Origin: Corythucha ciliata
Taxonomy: Eukaryota > Arthropoda > Insecta > Hemiptera > Tingidae
Assembly: GCA_038030265.1 (NCBI GenBank)
Contig: CM075943.1
Coordinates: 31,310,001 to 31,374,000, forward strand
Direction: 5' to 3'
DNA: 64,000 nt
In this document: positions 44,336-54,465 of the stretch, piece by piece
Position numbering within the stretch: position 1 is the stretch's first letter
Layout of the letters: every line of letters begins with the position of its first letter
Program-made: the position numbers and the translations under genes
Notes under the pieces: model-generated
The model's input: only the letters and a program-made list of their open reading frames with translations
Database searches by the model: none
What the model was told of the DNA's origin: nothing

Positions 44336-45644
44336 AAATTTATTATAAATTTATTTATATGACAAAGACCAACGTCGAAAAGCCAGAGCAGTTCATCCAC
44401 CAAGGGAGGGGGGGCGGTTTCATCATTGCACAAATCAATTTCTTTCTCCCTAAGTGATGTACCAACACTATTTCGAGCAAGATCGTTCTTGATGGCTCCC
44501 CACACCAACTCAATCGGATTTAAGTCGGGGTGATAAGGAGGGAGACGCAGAGGTATGTGACCAAAAGATCGGATCAAGTCATCCACCACGAAGGATTTCT
44601 CGATGGGAACGCTTCTCACGAGTTCGAGAAGTTCTGCTTTCGTTGATGTTTCGCAGAATTCGATGCCATGCTGGGAAAGCTATTCGACAATCACGCGCTT
44701 AAGGCTGCCGGAATTCGGCTTTTTGTTTCTTTCGAGGCAATGATAACTCGCGTTGTTCATGACTATGACACTGCCTGCCTGGGTAGGAAGCACGTACTGA
44801 GTCATTTCGAGAAATTCTCAGCATTCATGGACGTGTGATAGTCCCCTGTAGTACTTGAGGATTTGAAAATCAGGAGACCGTCTCTAACGAAGCCTTGCTC
44901 CCCACCTCCATGAACAACAATAAGTCGATTGCCCTTGCCTGAAATATAAAATCACGAGAAACTATTTTCATGCTAAAGAAATGAAGAATCATCAGCTCAC
45001 CTATTTTATGAGTAGCCCCCAATTCGTCCTCCGACTGCCAACAGCATGTAACGTTGTGGACCTCTTGTACGTACGTTTCATCCAGGAAGACAATATTCTT
45101 GTTGGCCTCTCCATGTTTTTTTATCTCCCTCAGGTAGGAGACCCTACGGGCTGCAATTTCTGGCCGCTCAATTAGAATTTTACGATTGGATTGACACTTC
45201 TTCCACTTAAACCCCAGGTGATGTAGGCGCTGCCGAATGTACTCCTTACCGCAGTCTACAACGCCTTGCTCTAGTAACTCCTTATGGAGAAGCCTAATTG
45301 ACGGGCACTGCTTTTTAACAGCATAAAACTGCGAACTTTAAAACGAATGGCACTGTCAGTAAAAGAATCGAACTCGACTCGCTTCTTATGTGGAATGTTC
45401 GTCCTCGTAGGTGTGGTGAAAAGTGACCGACTCGTATACTCGAGCCCTCTGAGGTCGATCGTTCAGCTTCCTTCACGATGCGGAAAACAGAAGACCGGGA
45501 AACACCGGTCGCCTCAGCCACCAAACTGTTGATGTCGGGCTTAGGCTCTTCCTCTACCTTCTGCCGGGTAAAATACTGAAAAACTGAAAAAACGATTTGC
45601 CTTGCTTGGCTTCCTAAAGTTCTTCTTTTCGGTCTTTCACTCAT
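44335..45644 (-). pseudogene. Tc1/IS630-type transposase with a retained 62-bp intron
   Basis: The ATG at 45644 starts MSERPKRRTLGSQARQ, then a helix-turn-helix VAEATGVSRSSVFRIVKEAE. Two single-base frameshifts (near 45418 and 45325) lead into KKQCPSIRLLHKELLEQG, YIRQRLHHLGFKWKKCQSN and the first catalytic box NIVFLDETYV. A GT-AG intron lies at 44939-45000; the frame resumes exactly as KGNRLIVVHGGGEQGF. The second catalytic box reads VIVMNNASYH where the family has VIVMDN, so the catalytic Asp (codon 44755-44757) is Asn. The last box LPPYHPDLNPIELVWGAIKN is intact. A frame break near 44818 and a TAG near 44680 further disable it. Confidence 0.8.
44939..45000 (-). other. 62-bp spliceosomal intron in the transposase
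   Basis: On the minus strand the donor is G|GTGAGC (GT at 44999-45000) and the acceptor TATTTCAG|GC (AG at 44939-44940). Joining the exons keeps frame and completes the family segment between the first and second catalytic boxes. Length, sites and T-rich acceptor fit an arthropod mini-intron. Confidence 0.7.
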
Positions 45645-45875
45645 TTCTGAAATCAAATACAACATCTTGTCTCTCAAAGTATTAAAATCATTAATTATCT
45701 CATGTCTACTTACTTTAATCACGACAAAAAAACCGTTGAGGCAAAAAAACACTCATATCACTGATAGAAATATCGGAAAATATCGACTGCACGAAAAACT
45801 GGTGGGGGGTTAAGTACATACTAATCGGCGCTAGTAGCGCTACCGTCGATTTCTTTAGTCTTTGGCCGGGCTATA

Positions 45876-46106
45876 AGAAGAAACTTTCCAGAACGGTCCT
45901 AGCGAACGCGTTCATTTTTCACCCGTTCCTGTATCGTTCAAGAACTGTTCCAAAGTATGGGTTGCAACAAACCTAAGATCTCAGAAAAAATTATATCCAT
46001 TTTATATACCTTGCTCTCAAATGCAATAGTCTTGAATTAATTAATTAAATTAATAGTCTCCTGCTCCTTTAGTTAGTATCCCACTCTCACCGGAAAGCTC
46101 AAAGTA
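45876..46106. other. No recognised gene
   Basis: Unassigned flank between two transposons. Confidence 0.3.
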
Positions 46107-46515
46107 TTACAGAGAAACCTCGATAACTTGAACCTCACGGGTAAATTAAAAAATTCGAGTTATCGAGAATTTCGACTAACCGGGGTTCAAGTTATCGGGG
46201 CCTAGAATAACCAATTTCGAGTTATAGAGGTCCAAAGTTAGAAGACCTCTTCTGAATCCCCTCTTCGATGTGATAACTTCGAGTTATTGAGGTGAAGTAC
46301 TCAAAACTTCGACTTGTAGATGTAAGAGAAGGACTTAAGAGGATCTTAAGGAGGATTTTGTGGTCCATGAGCCTAAGAAAATTCGTCTTATCGAGGTTTC
46401 AGTTCGACTTACAAAGGTAAAAATGAAGGCAAATTGTAAGGAAAGTTAATGGGATTCAAGAAAATTCGGTTTATTGAGGGTTTATAGAGTTACTGAGTTT
46501 CGAGTTACTGAGGTT
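46107..46515. mobile_element. Pogo/Tigger-like MITE: array of TTCGAGTTATCGAGG motifs
   Basis: AACCTCGATAACTTGAACC near 46109 is opposed by TTTCGAGTTACTGAGGTTCC near 46497-46516. Between them the same word recurs as TTCGAGTTATCGAG (46155), TTCAAGTTATCGGGG (46186), TTCGAGTTATAGAGG (46218), TTCGAGTTATTGAGG (46279), TTCGTCTTATCGAGG (46382) and TTCGGTTTATTGAGG (46463). Several sit in the same orientation. Such motifs are the transposase-binding TIR words of pogo/Tigger elements. Confidence 0.6.
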
Positions 46516-46701
46516 CCACGTATTTGGTGGTGGTCATTTTACAGGGGTAGTCAGGATAGGTAAAGACATATTTTCAGAACGGTTGACATCCGTGTCAACA
46601 GATTATAGTCAATCTGTATATTAGTCTATCATAGTCGTCAGCCGATAATAGCCGTCTAAAATGAATAAGTCCTAGGTCCGCTTTACCAATTGCTGGTTTA
46701 A

Positions 46702-47074
46702 GGGGGAACTGCAGTGATGATTCCTCGACTCCCCCCTCCAATCATCCCTCGTCAACTACACGGCATACATTTTCTGGCCTTATTTCTGCACCAATCCTGG
46801 TTTTTAAGGACTCGTTTTAATCTTCAGAAAATTCCGCATATGCAGTAGTTTTCCTTTTTTCAAATAAGTCGAAGAAAACCGTGAAATTACAAGGTAAAAG
46901 TTCAAGGCGAATTTAAAATAACTTCGGGGATGAAATTTGAAAAAAGGAAAACGGAACGAGGAACGAGTCCTTAAAAACCAGGATTGGTGCTGATTTAAGG
47001 CGAGAAAATGTATGCAGAGAAGTAGGCGAGGGACGATTGGAGGGGGGTCGAGGAATCACCCGTGCAACTCCCCC
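46702..47074. mobile_element. TTAA-flanked MITE (GGGGGAACTGCA)
   Basis: TTAA at 46698-46701 and 47075-47078 flank GGGGGAACTGCAG... and ...TGCAACTCCCCC. Long inner arms pair (GATTCCTCGACTCCCCCCTC with its inverse near 47036-47056, and CACCAATCCTGGTTTTTAAG with its inverse near 46972). Only ~80 bp at the centre is unpaired. A TTAA duplication suggests piggyBac mobilisation. Confidence 0.75.
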
Positions 47075-47491
47075 TTAAGTGTTGACTAAAAATGTCATTT
47101 GTTAGTAACAATTTAACTTTAGACGACTGACTATGGCTATGTAAAAATTTAAGATGTCATACAAATTTTAGCGTTATGACTCTTAAACCCAATTCTGATA
47201 CAGATAATTCAGTGAAATATAAATATTTTTCCAAATTGTCATTCCGTCCGCTTCTCATACCCACCACTCCCTTTCGAATTTCGAATAATTTCGCGACTTG
47301 CGATTTATTAATATGCGTGGTCCATTGCATGGATTGTAAGATAAACGTCTGAAGCGATCATCACTTTGGGAACTCAGAAGTTGAACTTTTCAGGAATAGT
47401 CGTTGGATTATGACTAGATGAGACGTTTGTTGATAATACGAATATTATGTAAATAATAATGATTCTTTAATTTTTTTATTATGTGAGTACT

Positions 47492-47639
47492 TAATAGCGT
47501 TTTCCATTTGCGTAAAATTCCGCTCTGAAGCCGAGCGTTTCCACCCGTCTTCTCCGAATTTGAATTATATCATATAGTAACGAAGAAGACGGGTGCTCGG
47601 CTTCTGAGCGAACTTTTATGTAAATGGAAAATGCCATTA
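47492..47639. mobile_element. 148-bp palindromic MITE (TAATAGCGTTTTCCATTT)
   Basis: The left arm TAATAGCGTTTTCCATTTGC and GAAGCCGAGCG is inverted at 47604-47639 ending GGAAAATGCCATTA. It is the intact version of the split copy at 13108-13658. Confidence 0.8.
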
Positions 47640-48576
47640 ATATACATGGTTAGGTAGGTATATTTTTAGTGCATTTCACTTTGAAAAATGCACTATTGGT
47701 CTCATCGTGATGGCGGCAAACATGTTTAAATATTGTTTTTACAGATAAAACAATTAGAGGCGGGAAGTCGCGTGTATCCCCTGAATTAACCTGACCCCCC
47801 CCCCCTACCAAACCCTAAACCACCTTATGATTCCTTCAAGGGCTACTGAATGAATCGGAAAAGTAGTGTTGACGGTGCCGAATATTTCAAACAATGGGAA
47901 TTCTCTCTGACAAAATTATAGCTAGATTCTGCGAGGCCAATGAATAGGATGAGAGTGAAGAGGGAGTTCGTTAAAGAACTGCTACAAGCATCAAAATTAA
48001 AAGGCTAATAATTTATAACTATTTTAATGATTTAATGTTATCCATGTATTAAATATTTCCACTTAAAATATGCTCAATAAAATTATTATTGGTAAATTTA
48101 AAAAAACAAAACAAAATAAAAACAGATAGATGGACAAAATGAAATAATTCTAATAGGGGTGAAAAGAAGCGGGTGGTTATACTTGCCAGTAGGTGAATTA
48201 CACGGGGCCGCGAGAGGCGGTCGTTCGGCGACTTTTTAAAAGTGGGTGGCGGAGGCGGGGACCACGGAGTCTGCTTACCGCTAGCTGGTAAACAGCTGAC
48301 TGGAACTCAACTTACTTGAAACTAGGAGACTCGATTCAACGCCCCTTTACCCCACCACTAAAACGTCGTGGCTAAATCGTCTGAAGTGGAAAGCTCCGCT
48401 GGACCTCTTCCTTTTCTTTAGCTTTGATTCTTTCGAGATGTTCGTTGGGTGTAACTTTCTTGATGTCTTCATTCTTATCAAAGAAACCGCACCGATCGTT
48501 CAATGGCATCAATTTAATTAAAAAAACACCATTATTAAAAATTAGTCAGGATGAACCTATCATAATTTGGGCGAGT
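47640..48576. other. No recognised gene
   Basis: A C run at about 47797-47806 and a GC-richer patch at 48205-48300 with no ORF or RNA structure I recognise. Confidence 0.35.
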
Positions 48577-49674
48577 TACTAAATTCATCGATGGATTAGG
48601 TTACAAAACTAACACCTGATAAATGTGAGGGAAGGCTCAATCACGATGGACATTTTTACTCATCTGCTGAATTTAGGAACTCTCCCTTTACTTTTTTTCA
48701 CGATGGAAAAGTTTACGTGCCGACTATTTACTCATTTATAGTTCAATGCATGATTGTATATTTTACATAAAACCCGTTGAATATCATGAGTTTTCTCCCC
48801 AAAACAAATAATTTGGTGATCTCAATTGAAAATGTATGAGAAACTGTGGTATCGTGTCAGTCGATTTTCAAACAATTTACGTTCTACATTTCTCCCATTG
48901 GGAAACATAAATTTTTCAGTCGCCAGGAAAACAATCAACGGCTTAAGTTGGTCTTCTGGCGTGAAAGCCTTAAAAAAAAATAATAATAATTACCTACCTG
49001 CCTATTGAGCAAACAAGTATGTGATGTAAAATTAGGCAGATCATTATCGAGGGGGGAAAACATCAATGGCTTAATCTTTTATACCTGCTTATTATAATAA
49101 TAATAAAGCGGTCGTGTAGCTGGCTTTCGACTTCAAGAAGAAATGGGAGTCCATTACGTGGTTGAATGCCTGCGATCACGCTCCGTTAACTCCAAGACTC
49201 TACTGGCAAATGGTAAAAGGAGACCGTGAGGGGGAAGCTACATTTGTCAAAGACCATTAAGGTAAAAACTTAAAAAGTCACCGTCTCATTGTTACTTCCA
49301 TGTTGCCGGAGGGAAAGTAAGTATGCTGTTCGTGAAAAAAATCAAATCGGACACACTCAAACTCGGAAAGGTTGAAATGAGTTATTAGGGGAGGGGGACC
49401 CTAGCCTAAAACGGAATTAAATTATTTTACTGTAGAAATGTATGAAAAAAGTAGATAAAACTAACAAAATTGTAACTTGTGAACTAAAGCCCTTGTGCAT
49501 ACAATTACCCAAGACCCAACTATGTCGGTCTGTAGCTTTTTTCCTGCTAAATTGCGAGAGTTCCAAAAATCAACAGATGAGTAACAGTTTCAACCGTAAT
49601 TGAGCCTTCCCTCACATTTATCATGTGTTAGTTTTGTAACCTAATCAATCAGTGAGCAAAGTGGTGAATTTAGG
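48577..49674. mobile_element. 1.1-kb element with ~115-bp terminal inverted repeats
   Basis: ACTAAATTCATCGATGGATT near 48578, GGTTACAAAACTAACAC, ATAAATGTGAGGGAAGGCTC and ATCTGCTGAATTTAGGAACTC are inverted in the same order at 49547-49672. The 860-bp centre has only short ORFs, so it appears non-autonomous. No clear TSD. Confidence 0.7.
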
Positions 49675-49708
49675 AACATGCCCATTGCATGAAAATGAAA
49701 ACCTGGCC

Positions 49709-49851
49709 ACCGGAGGGTTGTCATAGAAAAGTGAAACACATGTGAGACGAGATGAGATGGAACATAACAGTTAAAATTTATCCACACCGAACGAAATTAA
49801 CTCTCATCTCGTCTCACAAGTGTTTCATTGTTGTATGACAAACCTCTGGAG
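49709..49851. mobile_element. Second copy of the GTGAGACGAGATGAGA MITE
   Basis: ACCGGAGGGTTGTCATAGAA near 49709 and CATGTGAGACGAGATGAGA are inverted near 49802-49850. It belongs to the family that interrupts the jockey LINE at 16569-16690, with a longer, diverged centre. Confidence 0.75.
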
Positions 49852-50054
49852 CCTTATTCCGAATGGCGGGGGAAAAATGCCGCAAGCGGGATAGTACAGT
49901 GCAATTAGTCAAGAAAACGGCCCAACCTCAACATCCGAAGTAAAAGTTTCCCATCAACGCCAAATTGTTCCTCACAACCCACATATTGATTCACGGACAA
50001 TGGACAATGGACCTGGGTGGGGTTCGGCTTAGCTTATCCCTCGGAGTACCGGTG

Positions 50055-51237
50055 AACCCCTTTTGCGCCAATCCTCAAAGTAATAAAAGTAAAGCACACC
50101 CTTTTGCGCCATAAAATGGTGCTCTTTGCGCCAAAGCGAGCCAACTCATGAATCGCCCTAATGCGCCAAAGTGAAAAGTGTTCCTCTTATTATATCAACT
50201 CGTATTGAGTGGAACATCACAACGACTTTGTATCGAGCAGTAATTTACTGGCGTCGTGGCTGAGGTAAGTGAACTTTAATGTTTGTATACACAGATGTTG
50301 GTTTGTTCAACCTTTCGATTGCCTTGTACAAGATATCGACCTTGGGTTGAGCAGTAACACTCATGCCTTCAGTTGAACTGGGTCGCGATGTTCTCACGTG
50401 TTTACAACTACCGACCACAATCACCTGGCTGCCGACGATCGAAGTGTTGAAAGTCACATCATTAGAAACGTGTGTAAACGTAAAGCAGAAAGTGATGTAC
50501 ATTCTCGGCCTTCCAAGCTCATAAGAACCGAACTTTGTGCAATCGAGAACAGTGTGATTGTAAGTAGAGATGTTCACAATATTCGAAAAGCGCTGTATAG
50601 AAAGAAAAGAAAACAATATCCACGATTTCCAAGAACCATCGACGAAGCAGTACATCAATGTACTGTACTATCAGGTCACCTCGTTACAAGTGATAATGAG
50701 AAATTCATACATGTGGTTGAGGGAAGTCACATAGTCCTTTTAACCACTGAACGTAATCTCCGCTTACTATGTAAATCTACTGCAGTACTAGCGGACGGTA
50801 CTTTTCATGTTTCCCCAAGACATTTTTCACAGTTGTACACTCTTCACGCATTCGAGAACCAGCGGTATTTTCAATTGGTGTTCGGTTTTCTCCCCAACAA
50901 AAGTGAACAGTGCTACTCTGACATGTGGAATGCTCTGGTGCGTATATGCAACCAGTGCGGTTTGCAATTATCTCCTAAATACATATTACTAGACTTTGAA
51001 CAGGCCGCCCATAATGCTGTTAAAACATCGTTTCCACAAGTTGAACTGAGCACGTGCGCTTTTCACTTCGGACAAGCTCTTTTTCGAAAAATTCAATCAT
51101 TGGGCCTCAAACAGGATTACGTCAGCAACACGACCGTTGGTCCACCATTCCTTCATTTTCCGTTGGTGCAAAGGAACCTATCATTTATAACGTCACTGGC
51201 GCAAAAGGGTTGCTACTTTTTGGAAATTGGCGCATTC
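50055..51237 (+). mobile_element. MULE (Mutator-like) transposon, truncated
   Basis: The left end AACCCCTTTTGCGCCA at 50055 is the inverse of TGGCGCAAAAGGGTT at 51197-51211, and a further GCGCCAAT/ATTGGCGC pair lies outside it (51226-51233). Four TTTGCGCCA-type words are clustered at 50062-50168, as expected for subterminal transposase-binding sites. The plus strand encodes a partial MULE transposase (50398-51130). Confidence 0.7.
50398..51130 (+). pseudogene. MULE transposase, C-terminally truncated
   Basis: From the ATG at 50398, residues 131-240 match the MULE transposase core: LADGTFHVSPRHFSQLYTLH with the first catalytic Asp (D133), LVFGFLPNKSEQCYSDMWNA, YILLDFEQAAHNAV with the second Asp (D199), and CAFHFGQALFRKIQSLGL with the conserved C/H pair. 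After about residue 244 the homology ends, and the catalytic Glu region plus the zinc-knuckle tail are missing. The frame continues open to 51432 only because it reads through the MULE end and a tRNA-like gene. The start codon is uncertain. Confidence 0.8.
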
Positions 51238-51269
51238 GTCCTACAGCCCGGAGTACGACTCCCAAAGGC

Positions 51270-51342
51270 GTCTCCGTGGCGCAAATGGCAGCGTGCTGGA
51301 CTGGTAATCCAGAGGTTGCGGGTTCAAATCCCGCCGGGGAGC
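51270..51342 (+). tRNA. tRNA-Thr(GGT)-like gene or tRNA-derived sequence
   Basis: A full cloverleaf can be drawn: acceptor GTCTCCG/CGGGGAG with the first pair mismatched and one G-T, D-stem GCGC/GCGT, anticodon stem CTGGA/TCCAG with loop CTGGTAA (anticodon GGT at 51303-51305), variable AGGTT, T-stem GCGGG/CCCGC. The A-box-like TGGCGCAAATGG and a perfect B-box GGTTCAAATCC are present, and a T6 run follows at 51345. Animals normally read Thr ACC/ACT codons with an A34 (inosine) tRNA, so a G34 form with discriminator C is odd. It may be a pseudogene or SINE-like copy. Confidence 0.7.
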
Positions 51343-52362
51343 CATTTTTTCTCGAAACTCCAATTGTGTTGGGCTATGCCCTTCCATCGTCGTCCGGATA
51401 ACATCAGTTTAATTAATTTATTAACATATTGATTGGTATACAGTTCCGCTATTTGGAGCTATGGGTTTCGGTGGGAGGGGTAGTAAGCTAGTAAATTCTT
51501 ATTTTGTTTCAGTATTTCTCAAATATTTCGAAAGCTATGAGGTTTAGCGTGAAAATGACCATTTACAAAAATGATCTTCATCAAATTGCCCACAAAAATG
51601 ATTCCGGCGATAATCTTACTTGCGTGAACGGTTCGAGAGTTACGGCGGGTGTAGTAGTAAATATTTTTCGTATTTCGACGTTGTCGAAAAAAGTGGCGTA
51701 AGGATACTTTTTTTGTTCGCACTTGTTGTCTTTTGTAAAATCAAATTGCAATTTCAGTGAACTGTAGAATGTTAATAATATGCCATTCAAGGGAAAACAA
51801 CCTCCCCCTTCTTCACAAGGGGCGCAATTTGATGGAGATTATTTTTGTAAATGCTCATTTTCACGCTCCGAGTCAAATTCATTCAGAAAGGCATCACGCG
51901 TTATTCCAATTTCCTTTTTTATGTGGATACCAGTGGCGGTTCTAGGGGACAAAAACAGGTGAGGCGATACCCCCCCTCCCCCAACCAATCTGAGCACAGA
52001 ACAGCGAAGATGGAGCGCAACATAGAACAAAGTTATTTGAGTACGACCCATACACGCATAGCGTCAATTGCCTCTTAATACAGTCCTCTCTCCCCGCTAC
52101 TGGAAAAATCATTCAATGATTAATGTTTTCAGATTTTTCGGATGATGGCTAGACGAATAGCTATTTCAACGTGCGGATCTCAGCAAGTTCACTTACGAGT
52201 ACGAAGTGGAATTACGAAACAATTCGAATTACACTCGAATTACTTACGAGTGGAATTTGAAACAATTTTACCCTTTTTATTGACGGGTTATTTTTAGGGT
52301 GGGTCTATTTACACGAAAGAATGAAATCCATGAGATTCCTCTCATGAGCGGAACGACCGTCT
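51343..52362. other. No recognised gene
   Basis: Short ORFs without domains. Words TTACGAGT and CACTCGAATTACTTACGAG recur near 52190-52255. No termini are recognised. Confidence 0.35.
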
Positions 52363-52773
52363 GGTGGGTCCAACCCAATCAACTTCCACGTTCGTTAGTA
52401 CTGTTGAGCTTTGAATGATGTATTGCGAGTAAAAACATAGAACACGTCATCAGAACCATCCCAATCTTACATTAGACACAAGTCGAAACTTACGGTTTTG
52501 TAGTGGAAAAACTTCATTTCTTAGGAACAACGGCCTATTTCTGAAGATTTGTCGAAATTAAATGAAAAAGCTGTGATAACTTATTTTAAAGAGGACACTT
52601 CAACGAAGTTTTCCTGAAATTTGGGTTGTCCTTCGACGTGATTTAGTATGCACTAGTAGTGGTTCACTTGTCTACAAAAATTAAACATTTCCTGAATTCC
52701 AAACTTTAAGCTGCACTAGTGGTCACGAAGAAGGAACAATTCTCTCGAAAATGGCCACCCCTAACATTAAAAG
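52363..52773 (+). repeat. 411-bp inverted repeat, left copy
   Basis: This segment is, base by base in my reading, the exact reverse complement of 63264-63674, with no substitution or indel. It begins GGTGGGTCCAACCC and ends ACATTAAAAG. The inner neighbour (52774-52995) resembles a half of the 34330-35268 foldback family; the outer neighbour is unassigned. No TSD is seen and no ORF of note lies inside. Confidence 0.9.
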
Positions 52774-52980
52774 TGTGCTCTTTTCGAATCTTGTGCCAGA
52801 ATTTGTAAAAAGTTCGCTTGAAAATGACAAAATCGCATTTTATTGCAAAAAGGGACATGTGCCTATAAGAACGTTTAAAAAATCATAGCTGGAAAAATAT
52901 AGCGTTCCGAGCCATGGTTTATTTAGTTTTTTCGATGGCAAATTAGGTGTACTCTCACCCAAAAAAATTTTTTGAAGTCT
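52774..52980. repeat. Half of a foldback element related to 34330-35268
   Basis: GTGTGCTCTTTTCGAATC, ACAAAATCGCATTTTATTG, AAAAATCATAGCTGGAAAA and TTTCTGAAACA follow the order of the right arm at 35040-35268. The left half is replaced by the 411-bp repeat. Confidence 0.65.
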
Positions 52981-53022
52981 TTCTGAAACATGTAAACGTA
53001 TGTATATTTTTATGGCCGTTTT

Positions 53023-53563
53023 CTTGTTAGCACGATAACTCTCGTAGAAGTAAATTTAGCGGAACGCGCTTTGGCAAAAAAATCAGTAGTCATAAGACAC
53101 CGGTCGGTATTGCATTTGGGAAAAATCGGTCAAGGTGGAGGGGGGGAAAATAGGGCTTGAAGTCGTTAAAAAATCACTAAAAATCACCAGTTGATTACCA
53201 GTTGATTCTAGAAGCATCATATTCAGTACGTATACTCCATGTTAAAGTAGCCTTTGATTCCAATTTTAATTTTTTGAAAAAGTCAAGGGGGAGGGGGGGA
53301 TGTCCCCGGGGTGGAAGTAAGTGTGAGGCCTTGTTAGCACGATAACTCTCGTAGAAATTGATTTAGCGGAACGCGCTTTGGCACAAAAATCAGTAGTCAT
53401 AAGGCCCTGGTCGGTATTGCATTTGGGCCAAATCGGTCAAGGTGGAGGGGAGAAAATAGGGGTTGAAATGGTAAAAAAATCACTACTAATCACCAGTTGA
53501 TTCCAGAAGCATTATATTCGGTATGATGATTCCATTTTGAAATAGCCTTTGATTCCCATTAAG
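53023..53563 (+). repeat. Direct tandem dimer with 307-bp period
   Basis: CTTGTTAGCACGATAACTCT begins at 53023 and again at 53330. Both units continue with GCGGAACGCGCTTTGGCA, CAGTAGTCATAAG, GGTCGGTATTGCATTTGGG, ATCGGTCAAGGTGGAGG, CACCAGTTGATT and TAGCCTTTGATTCC. The second unit is shorter at its end. Divergence is modest. It looks like a minimal satellite or a solo-repeat pair. Confidence 0.85.
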
Positions 53564-54000
53564 TTCAGCTTAAACAAACCCGGCAGCAAACAGTACGAGG
53601 GAGGGTCAAACATTAACGAAACAAATAATGGTCTCAACATTACTACTTCTGGGACGGCTTAGGGTATCCGTATACAAAATGAAATGCACTCTTTCCGACC
53701 GCCAGCTGCCGGAGCGAAATTTTTATTTTATTTTTTATTCTGAAAGCGTGGTCAACCATAAACACGATGAGATGTATTTCTAACCAATTATCCATCAATA
53801 AAACCATTTAAAGAATGTTTGAAAGTAGTTAATTCGAAATTTCTGTTTTCCCTCCAAGCGATTTTATACTCTGCCCCTCCTGCCTATAACTTGTGCAACG
53901 TAATTATTTCAGATTGAGTCCTACTGCGGTAGCTTATGCATTATACTGAAGCAAAATATTACTATACATATTTTTTGTTTTGTTAGTGATTGATAAAATC
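53564..54000. other. Unassigned; contains a GCCAGCTGCCGGAGCG word
   Basis: The word near 53700 resembles the CCAGCTACCGGAGCGAC word of the 452-1904 family. Otherwise nothing is recognised. 53993-54000 is the left target duplication of the next element. Confidence 0.3.
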
Positions 54001-54457
54001 CATGGAGGTAGGAACAAGTGGAGGGAGCGAAACGCATTTTTCGTGAAGCCGGTTGCCATTTCTACACACCATCTGTTATCAGCCCTCACCCATCAAAAAC
54101 ATTGACAATTTGATACTTGTTCATTGAAATAAGGAACCTTTAAAGACGAGTAGACGCATACGGCGCGATGTTCGTTCTTATCAGTTTAATACGAATGGTT
54201 GGGGGTGGTTTGTTGACATGCATAAAACATCAACAAAAGGTGGATTTTACTGACTGATAATTGATAAGAGCGAACATGGCGTCTGTGATTTTACCTGTCT
54301 GATAATAGGTTCTCTAATTGAAAAAGTTATTAATTCCCCCTCCCGTACTCTCTAGCTGAATGATAACAGTGGGTGTGTAATGGCGGAAAAACCGGCTTCA
54401 CGTGTTTCTACATTAAAAAAGCCTTTCTCTCTCTCTCCACTTATTCCTACCTCCATG
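54001..54457. mobile_element. 457-bp MITE with 8-bp target duplication (hAT-like)
   Basis: CATGGAGGTAGGAA at 54001 and TTCCTACCTCCATG ending at 54457 are exact inverse ends. ATAAAATC is duplicated on both sides (53993-54000 and 54458-54465). Inner pairs include CCGGTT/CCGGCTTCACG and GATGTTCGTTCTTATCA with its inverse near 54265. An 8-bp TSD is typical of hAT elements, though the CATGG terminus is not their usual CAGRG. The right end of another copy begins the window (1-133). Confidence 0.85.
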
Positions 54458-54465
54458 ATAAAATC

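Larger units (their letters stand above)
42855..45873 (-). mobile_element. 3-kb Tc1/IS630-type DNA transposon
   Basis: TATAGCCCGGCCAAAGA at 42853 and its inverse TCTTTGGCCGGGCTATA ending at 45875 bound the element, with TA at both outer edges (42853-42854, 45874-45875). The minus strand encodes a damaged transposase (about 45644-44335). A smaller palindromic MITE (43498-43634) and a degenerate tandem array (44150-44335) lie in the 3' half. Confidence 0.8.

Noticed and set aside
40940..45960. Large inverted repeat from GAACNGTTC words at both ends
   Set aside because: Only short degenerate words match. I could not align arms longer than about 10 bases.
50245..50658. 137-codon minus ORF
   Set aside because: It is the antisense shadow of the MULE transposase N-terminal region.
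51334..51344. Apparent encoded CCA after the tRNA, suggesting bacterial origin
   Set aside because: When the T-arm is placed correctly, the acceptor ends at 51341, the discriminator is C and only part of CCA follows by chance. Surroundings are clearly eukaryotic.
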